From positions 1-10,845 of the forward strand of contig URAI01000082.1 of the NCBI GenBank assembly GCA_900545725.1: 10,845 nt of DNA, read 5' to 3'. The DNA comes from an uncultured Eubacterium sp. Its GTDB lineage: Bacteria; Bacillota; Clostridia; Lachnospirales; Lachnospiraceae. The notes under the pieces are model-generated. The model had not been told where the DNA came from and did not search any database. It was given only the letters and a program-made list of their open reading frames with translations. Positions 5,789 to 10,845 of the stretch are shown here, in pieces (the stretch's first letter is position 1; the number at the start of each line of letters is the position of its first letter). The translations under genes and the position numbers were made by a program.

Positions 5789-7027
5789 CTATATATTCTC
5801 TGCTGTTTTAATTGCCTGTCTGAAATCTTCAATCAAATCTTCGATATCCTCTATACCAACACTTATTCTTATAAGGTCATCAAATACACCTGCCGTCTTT
5901 TTCTCCTCCTCTGTACTATGTACATTAAGTGTCGATTCAGGATGAATAACAAGTGTCTTAGTATCACCAATATTAGAAACAATAAGTGGAAGCTTAAGTG
6001 CATTAATTATTGCAAATGCCTTTGCTTTGCTTCCTGTTCTTATTGTAATAATTCCACCTGCATTCCCGCCAAATTGTGCTGTAGCTATATCATGCCATCT
6101 ACTGCTTTTAAGCCCTGGATAATTAACAGTTATATCCTTATATTCTGAACTGAAAAACTCAGCAAGCTTCTTAGCATTACTGCATATACGCTCCATTCGT
6201 ATACCAAGTGTTTCCATTCCAATGCTGTTATAAAAAGCATTCTGTGGTGAAAGACATGCACCAGTATTTCTAAAAAGACCGTTTCTTAACTTAGCTGTAT
6301 ATGCAAATGGTCCGAACTTCTTAAATGCCTTAATTCCCGGATATTTCTCTGCATCCCACTTGAACTTACCACCATCGGTTATAACTCCTGAAATAGCACT
6401 GCTGTTAGCATTAATATACTTAGATGTTGAATTAACAACAACGTCAGCTCCAAGACTTAAAGGTCTTACAAGATATGCTGTGGCTACTGTATTATCCATA
6501 ATAAGTGGAACACCATTCTTATGTGCAAGCTCTGAAAGTGTCTTTATATCGGTTACGTCTAACCTCGGATTACCAATTGTCTCTGCAAAATATAATCTTG
6601 TATGCTCATTAGTTGCTGCCTGAAATTCATCCCAGTTATTATTCTCAACATACCTTGTTGTAATTCCAAAACTTTCAAGGTCTCTGAATAAATCAATACT
6701 TCCACCATAAAGGCTGGCACTTGATACAATCTCATCTCCTGCCTGAAGTATGTTACAGAAAGCATTGTACAGGGCTGCCATTCCCGAAGCACATGCAACA
6801 CTTGCAGCACCGCCTTCAAGAGCCGTCATTCTCTTTTCAAATGCATCGATTGTAGGATTAGCTATTCTTGTATATGAATAACCTGGTGCCTGATTATGAA
6901 ATATCTTTTCAAGTTCTTCTGCTGTCTTATGTTCAAATGCACTTGACTGATATACCGGTGTCAATGTAGCACCTGTTGCTGCATCACCTCTAAAATCGCC
7001 ATGCAATAATGCTGTATTGAATCTCAT
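5789..7027 (-). CDS. metY: O-acetylhomoserine sulfhydrylase (MetY)
   Basis: 412-residue Cys/Met-metabolism PLP enzyme making homocysteine from O-acetylhomoserine and sulfide or, in HcyS systems, from a carrier thiocarboxylate. Visible: YSYTRIANPT (50-59, phosphate-binding Tyr/Arg), ASGMAA (80-85), SASLYGG (103-109), MDNT (178-181, Asp to the pyridine nitrogen) and the Schiff-base lysine K203 in NSTSKYI. The C-terminal HPEST motif is present. The ~410-430-residue length and DAATGATLTPVYQSSAF opening favour MetY over MetB/MetC. First gene after a clear promoter, with AAGGGG before the ATG, and 12 bases upstream of sulfite reductase. Whether it uses free sulfide or the thiocarboxylate cannot be told from sequence; the context supports the latter. 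Confidence 0.92.
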   Translation of the reverse strand: MRFNTALLHGDFRGDAATGATLTPVYQSSAFEHKTAEELEKIFHNQAPGYSYTRIANPTIDAFEKRMTALEGGAASVACASGMAALYNAFCNILQAGDEIVSSASLYGGSIDLFRDLESFGITTRYVENNNWDEFQAATNEHTRLYFAETIGNPRLDVTDIKTLSELAHKNGVPLIMDNTVATAYLVRPLSLGADVVVNSTSKYINANSSAISGVITDGGKFKWDAEKYPGIKAFKKFGPFAYTAKLRNGLFRNTGACLSPQNAFYNSIGMETLGIRMERICSNAKKLAEFFSSEYKDITVNYPGLKSSRWHDIATAQFGGNAGGIITIRTGSKAKAFAIINALKLPLIVSNIGDTKTLVIHPESTLNVHSTEEEKKTAGVFDDLIRISVGIEDIEDLIEDFRQAIKTAENI

Positions 7028-7073
7028 ACGTTTCCCCTTTTTCTAATTATTCCTATCTAAATAGTATGATATA

Positions 7074-7101
7074 ATAATACAACATTTTCCGAGATTGTCA
7101 A
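7074..7101 (-). promoter_or_regulatory. sigma-A-type promoter of metY-sir
   Basis: On the minus strand a perfect -35 TTGACA (7096-7101) is followed after 16 bases by TATTAT (7074-7079). The predicted leader is only about 40 bases, with no room for a large riboswitch. Control is therefore more likely by a protein binding near ATCTCGGAAAATG in the spacer. The promoter lies just past the terminator of the upstream gene. Confidence 0.75.
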
Positions 7102-7164
7102 CTATTAATTCATATAATTTATACTAAATTAGTGGGATTTCTTTAAAAAATACAATTTTATTAT

Positions 7165-7223
7165 AAAAAAACCAAAGCTAATCAATAAAACAGATAAAAG
7201 TTTACATTGTTTAACTCTGGTTT
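7165..7223 (-). terminator. Rho-independent terminator of the RlmD-type gene
   Basis: Minus-strand AAACCAGAG (7215-7223) pairs with CTTTGGTTT (7169-7177) over 9 bp with one G.U. An inner imperfect stem (CAAT..AAAC with GTTT..ATTG) shortens the apparent loop, and a run of seven U follows (7165-7171). It insulates the methyltransferase gene from the metY promoter, whose -35 starts 63 bases further on. Confidence 0.65.
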
Positions 7224-7376
7224 GTTTAATTCTATGATATTTTATTCTGTGGGTGGCATATACAGTTTATTCAATATATTTAAGTCCACATTCATAATAA
7301 CATTCCTATATTTTATTTTTATACAACTTTCTTATATTCTAAATCATATGGCATTGCCTGATATTTTACCAGATGA
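7224..7376. other. AT-rich spacer downstream of the RlmD-type gene
   Basis: The 153 bases between the stop codon and the terminator show no credible gene on either strand. The open frame on the plus strand across this area has no ribosome binding site, is low-complexity and runs into the methyltransferase gene. I see no structure beyond the terminator. Confidence 0.5.
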
Positions 7377-8549
7377 TTACCTAGTGACAGACAAACCCAC
7401 GATTGTTTCTATATGTTTTGTATGCGGAAATAAATCATACCCCGCACAACTATCAACCTTATAACCACCTCTCATAAACAGTCTTACATCTCTTACCTGT
7501 GTGGACGGATCACATGATATATATACTACCTTTCTAGGTTTCATTTTCAATACAGAACGGATAAATTCAGGAGTTGAGCCACTTCTTGGCGGATCCATTA
7601 TAACCACATCAGCTTTTCCTTTTGCCTGTGCATATTCTATAAGAAATTCTCCTGCATCCTTATTAATAAATTCAATGTTTTTTATATTATTGATTCCGGC
7701 ATTTACCTGTGCATCCTTTACTGCCTGACTGTTAAGTTCAACGCCTATTACCCTGCCTGCGTGGGATGCCACCGATATTCCAATCGTTCCAATCCCGCAG
7801 TATGCATCAATAACAGTATCCTTATTTGTTATATTCCCCATCTTAATTGCCGCTTTGTATAATTTCTCAGTCTGCACTGGATTAATCTGGTAAAATGACT
7901 CTGCGCTGATTCTGAAACGGCATCCACACAATACATCTTCAATATATCCCTTGCCATACAAGGTCTTACTTCTCTTACCAAGCACCATACTTGTAGACAT
8001 ACCATTTATATTCTGTATAATTGTTGTAATCTCAGGATGCTGATTTCTCAATGCCTTAATAAAATTATTCTTAGAAGGAAACATTATATCGGAAGTCACA
8101 AGCACAACCATTATCTCTTTTGTTGAAAATCCACGCCGTATCAGTACATGTCTTATAAAACCTCTCTTTGTATCCTCATTAAATGGAACATATTTAAAAG
8201 ATTTAAACAACTGTCTTAACGTTGCCATAATCTCATCTGCTTTACTATCCTCAATCATACATTCATCAACGGCAATGATATTATGTGTTCCCTCTTCATA
8301 TGTTCCCGTTATAATATTCTTATCCCTATCGAGTCCTACAACTGCATGCACTTTGTTCCTGTAAAATGCCGGTCTGTACATTCCATTTACCTTATCAAAT
8401 GTACATATCCCCTTAAATAATTTATTTATATAATTTTTCTTTTCACTAAGTTCTTTTTCATAAGGCACTTTTATATAATCACATGCACCACATCTTTGAC
8501 AGACACTACATGATATTGATTTATCATTTTCATTAAATTTGCCACTCAT
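7377..8549 (-). CDS. rlmD: 23S rRNA (uracil-C5)-methyltransferase, RlmD/TrmA family, TRAM-less
   Basis: 390-residue SAM-dependent enzyme making 5-methyluridine in RNA. The N terminus has a cysteine cluster C14, C17, C20, C23 (CSVCQRCGAC) probably binding [4Fe-4S], without the TRAM RNA-binding domain of full-length RlmD. The SAM-binding motif is DAYCGIGTIGI; MDPPRSG and the catalytic Cys in YISCDPSTQVRD follow; the C-terminal HTKHIETIV provides the catalytic Glu. ATG 8549 is preferred because GGAGA lies 6 bases upstream. A longer in-frame start at 8561 uses an ATG that overlaps this Shine-Dalgarno. The exact target (U747, U1939 or a tRNA) is unknown, so the symbol is provisional. A strong terminator hairpin sits 37 bases before the gene. 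Confidence 0.87.
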   Translation of the reverse strand: MSGKFNENDKSISCSVCQRCGACDYIKVPYEKELSEKKNYINKLFKGICTFDKVNGMYRPAFYRNKVHAVVGLDRDKNIITGTYEEGTHNIIAVDECMIEDSKADEIMATLRQLFKSFKYVPFNEDTKRGFIRHVLIRRGFSTKEIMVVLVTSDIMFPSKNNFIKALRNQHPEITTIIQNINGMSTSMVLGKRSKTLYGKGYIEDVLCGCRFRISAESFYQINPVQTEKLYKAAIKMGNITNKDTVIDAYCGIGTIGISVASHAGRVIGVELNSQAVKDAQVNAGINNIKNIEFINKDAGEFLIEYAQAKGKADVVIMDPPRSGSTPEFIRSVLKMKPRKVVYISCDPSTQVRDVRLFMRGGYKVDSCAGYDLFPHTKHIETIVGLSVTR

Positions 8550-8585
8550 ATTAATCTCCATTCTGTATTGAATTTTATAACCATC

Positions 8586-8638
8586 TATAAAAGGTCTGTA
8601 ATCTGATACAGAACTAACATAATCAGACTACAGACCTT
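8586..8638 (-). terminator. strong Rho-independent terminator after rpoZ, upstream of rlmD
   Basis: Minus-strand arm 8622-8638 (AAGGTCTGTAGTCTGAT) pairs with 8591-8607 over 17 bp with one G.U, closing a 14-base loop, then UUUUAU. On the plus strand that pair becomes A.C, which fits a minus-strand role. It ends the yicC-gmk-rpoZ block about 135 bases after rpoZ. Because it lies only 37 bases before rlmD, it may also act as an attenuator for that gene. Confidence 0.85.
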
Positions 8639-8672
8639 ACAGCTATCATTAATAAAACATTTATTAAGAAAT

Positions 8673-8700
8673 AAAATTCATCTTATAAAATTCATCTTAT
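8673..8700. repeat. perfect 14-bp tandem duplication
   Basis: aaaattcatcttat occurs twice head to tail (8673-8686, 8687-8700) in the rpoZ-rlmD spacer, between rpoZ and the terminator. It is a small tandem duplication, probably from slippage; I see no function. Confidence 0.8.
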
Positions 8701-8773
8701 ACTTATAATATAAATCCTAAGCTCTAAACAATCCTATTGCAAATCACTAATATCTTTGCTGCTTATTTGCACA

Positions 8774-9115
8774 CTACTCCTCATCTGCTGTCTTATCAGC
8801 AGGAAGAATCTTAACAAGACCTTCATTAACCTCTTCTACAGCGATTGATAATGGCTTAACATTATCAACATTAACTAACATTGGTTCGCCTATCTTAAGA
8901 CGTCTCTTTTCATCACTTGTTATAATAGAATTAATATCATCAGGATCCGGACTCTTATCAATCTTTTCCTGAATATGTCTTGAATCTATAATCTGCTTAG
9001 CTCTCTGTGCTGTTGCTTTAACAATAGAATATCTGCTTTCTACAATAGGTTCTTCACCTTCCTTAACGTCACTGTTGACAACTGCCATTAATTCTGCATA
9101 CGATGGATGTATCAT
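8774..9115 (-). CDS. rpoZ: RNA polymerase omega subunit
   Basis: 113-residue omega subunit, which binds the beta' C-terminal region and helps RNA polymerase assembly. The conserved core SRYSIVKATAQRAKQI (27-42) is typical, and the IHPSYAELM opening resembles clostridial omega proteins. The C-terminal half is longer than E. coli omega (91 residues) and acidic, as is usual in Clostridia. The start ATG follows the gmk stop directly with no gap; its Shine-Dalgarno GAAGGAGA is formed by the last gmk codons, so translation is coupled. It is followed by a terminator. Gene order gmk-rpoZ is widely conserved and supports the call. Confidence 0.93.
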   Translation of the reverse strand: MIHPSYAELMAVVNSDVKEGEEPIVESRYSIVKATAQRAKQIIDSRHIQEKIDKSPDPDDINSIITSDEKRRLKIGEPMLVNVDNVKPLSIAVEEVNEGLVKILPADKTADEE

Positions 9116-9748
9116 TTAATTATCTCCTTCCAAATCCTTTAATTCTCTTCTTATATTATTAATTACATCTAAATTATTAGAAGCCTTACTCTTCTCACAT
9201 ATAACAATGTCATTAATTCTCTCAGCACACTTAGTCACATCATCATTAACAACTATGTAGTCATACGCTTCAACGCCTTCTGCCTCTTCTGCTGCTCTCA
9301 TAAGTCTGGCATGGACAGTCTTCTCATCCTCTGTACCTCTGCCTCTTAATCTGTTTTCAAGCTCCTTTGCATCCGGTGGCATTATAAACATAAGCACTGC
9401 ATCCGGATATAACTTCTTAATATTAAGAGCCCCCTGAATCTCTATCTCCAGAATAACATTCTTTCCAGCCTCAAGATGGTTCTCTACATATTCTTTAGGT
9501 GTTCCATAATAATTACCTACATAATTAGCATACTCTATAAGCTTGTTCTCATTAATCATCTGCTTAAATTGTTCTACAGTCTTGAAAAAATATTCTCTTC
9601 CATCAACTTCACCCTCTCTTGGTAAACGTGTTGTGGCAGATATTGACAAAGCATAATCATCATACTTTTTCATTATCTCTTTCATAACTGTACCTTTTCC
9701 TGCACCGGAAAATCCTGAAATCACAAGCAGTAATCCTTTATTTTTCAT
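9116..9748 (-). CDS. gmk: guanylate kinase
   Basis: 210-residue cytosolic kinase converting GMP and ATP to GDP and ADP. The P-loop is GFSGAGKGT (12-20). SATTRLPREGEVDGREYFF is the GMP-binding part, followed by ANYVGNYYGTP, EIEIQGA and the lid region RLRGRGTEDE. All family positions appear present and length is normal (about 200-210). It has its own promoter and a structured ~75-base leader despite following yicC. The Shine-Dalgarno is AGAGGTG, 7 bases before the ATG. In many Clostridia the small gene remA (DUF370) lies between yicC and gmk; here there is no such frame. Confidence 0.96.
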   Translation of the reverse strand: MKNKGLLLVISGFSGAGKGTVMKEIMKKYDDYALSISATTRLPREGEVDGREYFFKTVEQFKQMINENKLIEYANYVGNYYGTPKEYVENHLEAGKNVILEIEIQGALNIKKLYPDAVLMFIMPPDAKELENRLRGRGTEDEKTVHARLMRAAEEAEGVEAYDYIVVNDDVTKCAERINDIVICEKSKASNNLDVINNIRRELKDLEGDN

Positions 9749-9766
9749 AGCAATACACCTCTGCTG

Positions 9767-9815
9767 TCCCTTGCGGGAAATGTAATATTTTATAAGACAC
9801 TCACATCTTACATTT
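9767..9815 (-). promoter_or_regulatory. structured 5' leader of gmk-rpoZ
   Basis: Downstream of the gmk promoter the transcript has a perfect 8-bp stem AAAUGUAA (9808-9815) with UUACAUUU (9778-9785), enclosing a smaller AAGA/UCUU stem. It is followed immediately by UCCC-GCAA-GGGA (9767-9778), a 4-bp hairpin with a GNRA tetraloop. The Shine-Dalgarno follows a few bases later, flanked by AGCA and UGCU that could pair across it. I do not recognise a named RNA class. There is no U-tract, so this is not a terminator; control of translation or mRNA stability is possible. Confidence 0.5.
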
Positions 9816-9828
9816 AATAGTACCCTTT

Positions 9829-9857
9829 ATTATACATATATTTTCAAAAACAATCAA
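9829..9857 (-). promoter_or_regulatory. sigma-A promoter of gmk-rpoZ
   Basis: On the minus strand TTGATT (9852-9857), a 17-base spacer and a perfect TATAAT (9829-9834). The expected start is near 9822, giving a leader of about 75 bases that includes the hairpins at 9767-9815. Confidence 0.8.
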
Positions 9858-9908
9858 GCACTTATTTTCCTAATATCAGAATATATAATCGGATACCTTA
9901 TTTTTTAA

Positions 9909-10787
9909 TTACTCAATATTCTGTATCTGCTCTCTCACCTTTTCAATCTCTGTCTTTAGTTCAATTGCCTTATTGGAGATTTCAATATCATTTGCCTTAG
10001 AAAGAATTGTATTAGCTTCTCTATTCATCTCCTGTGCAATAAAGTCAAGCTTACGTCCAATTCCGCCATCCTCTGAGAGGCATTTCTTTGCATGGTCTAT
10101 ATGACTTTTTAAACGTACAGTTTCTTCATCTACACATATCTTATCTGCATAGATAATGACCTCTGTTGCTATTCTGTTCTCATCAATTGTAGTATCATTA
10201 AGCAGTTCAGCCACTTTATTTTCAAGCTTGTTTCTGTATTCTTTCATTATCTTTGGGCTTCTGTTTTCAATAAATGCAACAACCTCTGCCATATTATCAA
10301 GCTTGTCAAGAAGATCTTTCTTTAAATTTTCTCCCTCTGTAATTCTCGCATTGACAAATTGTTCACAAGCCTGTCTTACAGCCTTTTCAATAAAATGCCA
10401 CAGCTCATCCTCATCAACAGGGATATCCTCCATTGTTATAACCTCAGGATATCTTGACAGACCTGCGATTGTTACATCATTTTTCATATCAAACTGTTCT
10501 GCCATCTTATTGAATATGTCCATATATTCAGCCGCAATATCTGAATTATACTTTAACATTATCTTATTTTCCGTAAGGTCTTCATACGAAATAAATATAT
10601 CTATCTTACCTCTGTTGGCATACTGCTTTAATACATCCCTTATTCTTGCCTCAAATACATTAAGCTTTTTGGGCATCTTAATTCCAGCTTCAAGATATCT
10701 ATGGTTTACAGACTTCATCTCTACTGATATCTTTCTTTGTCCCTCGCTAATCTCGCTTCTTCCAAAGCCTGTCATACTTTTTATCAT
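9909..10787 (-). CDS. yicC: YicC-family endoribonuclease
   Basis: 292-residue YicC protein, the usual family length. It opens MIKSMTGFGRSE, has the SVEMKSVNHRYLE block, a coiled-coil-like middle, and ends with the DUF1732 signature GRKLDFIAQEMNREANTILSKAND. E. coli YicC is reported to be an RNase acting on RNA; the clostridial role is not clear. I chose ATG 10787 because GGAGA lies 5-6 bases upstream and MxSMTGFGR is where family members begin. The open frame extends 17 residues further upstream (to 10838), but those codons are a dispersed non-coding repeat (MARDSSGIRNACGMETI). The gene is followed by 161 bases holding the gmk promoter; no terminator is seen between them. Confidence 0.93.
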   Translation of the reverse strand: MIKSMTGFGRSEISEGQRKISVEMKSVNHRYLEAGIKMPKKLNVFEARIRDVLKQYANRGKIDIFISYEDLTENKIMLKYNSDIAAEYMDIFNKMAEQFDMKNDVTIAGLSRYPEVITMEDIPVDEDELWHFIEKAVRQACEQFVNARITEGENLKKDLLDKLDNMAEVVAFIENRSPKIMKEYRNKLENKVAELLNDTTIDENRIATEVIIYADKICVDEETVRLKSHIDHAKKCLSEDGGIGRKLDFIAQEMNREANTILSKANDIEISNKAIELKTEIEKVREQIQNIE

Positions 10788-10792
10788 AATAG

Positions 10793-10845
10793 TCTCCATT
10801 CCGCAGGCATTTCTAATGCCGGAGGAATCGCGAGCCAAATGTCAG
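10793..10845 (-). repeat. dispersed ~53-base hairpin-forming repeat, copy 2 (reaches window edge)
   Basis: Matches 1219-1271 at 43 of 53 positions. On the minus strand it folds as AUUCC / UCC / GGCAUU - AGA - AAUGCC / UGC / GGAAU: two perfect stems of 5 and 6 bp around a 3x3 internal loop. It ends in GGAAUGGAGA, which is the Shine-Dalgarno of yicC. Because the match continues to the last base, the element may extend beyond the window. Confidence 0.75.

Noticed and set aside
6559..6819. 86-codon minus-strand frame inside metY
   Set aside because: Another reading frame of the intact metY gene; metY shows all its conserved residues in the main frame, so there is no frameshift.
7028..7073. Riboswitch or T-box ahead of metY
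   Set aside because: The predicted leader is only about 40 bases, too short, with no T-box or SAM-type core.
7207..7464. Plus-strand open frame of 85 codons
   Set aside because: No ribosome binding site, low-complexity Phe/Ile-rich protein, and it overlaps the terminator and the 3' end of the methyltransferase gene.
9857..9908. Terminator after yicC
   Set aside because: Only a weak G.U-rich stem can be drawn and no U-tract follows.

Overview
The window is AT-rich apart from its first ~400 bases, and every gene I accept lies on the minus strand. Protein content and gene order (yicC-gmk-rpoZ, short RlmD-type methyltransferase, ferredoxin-fused sulfite reductase, CVPC thioredoxin) suggest an anaerobic member of the Clostridia, most likely Lachnospiraceae. 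That placement is inferred from general protein resemblance, not from a search.

In transcription order (right to left): (1) 10845-8774 is a housekeeping block of yicC, gmk and rpoZ. gmk has its own strong promoter and a structured leader, and the block ends in a 17-bp-stem terminator. (2) 8549-7377 is an RlmD/TrmA-type 23S rRNA uracil methyltransferase without a TRAM domain, with its own terminator. (3) 7101 to about 402 is a sulfur-assimilation locus: a sigma-A-type promoter, metY (O-acetylhomoserine sulfhydrylase), a siroheme/ferredoxin sulfite reductase, three 15-bp direct repeats, tusA, an atypical thioredoxin, a ThiS-like sulfur carrier, a ThiF/MoeB-like E1, a JAMM metalloprotease, thioredoxin reductase and cysteine synthase.

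The third block contains every component of the protein-thiocarboxylate route to homocysteine described in Wolinella succinogenes (HcyS, HcyF, HcyD, Sir, MetY). In that route, the E1 adenylates the carrier's C-terminal glycine and sulfide from sulfite reductase makes a thiocarboxylate. MetY then joins it to O-acetylhomoserine, and the JAMM protease first matures the carrier and later releases the product. Here the carrier ends in GGG followed by five extra residues, so it needs trimming, which fits the adjacent protease. TusA, a CVPC thioredoxin and a dedicated reductase appear to be added parts. I consider this a likely Firmicute variant of a known system rather than a wholly new one.

Two further points stand out. 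The cysteine synthase frame is broken: after DDAF it continues in frame into a GC-richer TatD nuclease fragment running off the left edge, either an assembly chimera or a recombination joint. A ~53-base hairpin-forming repeat lies upstream of cysK and again directly upstream of yicC at the right edge. Its 3' part supplies the yicC Shine-Dalgarno, and a half copy supplies that of cysK.
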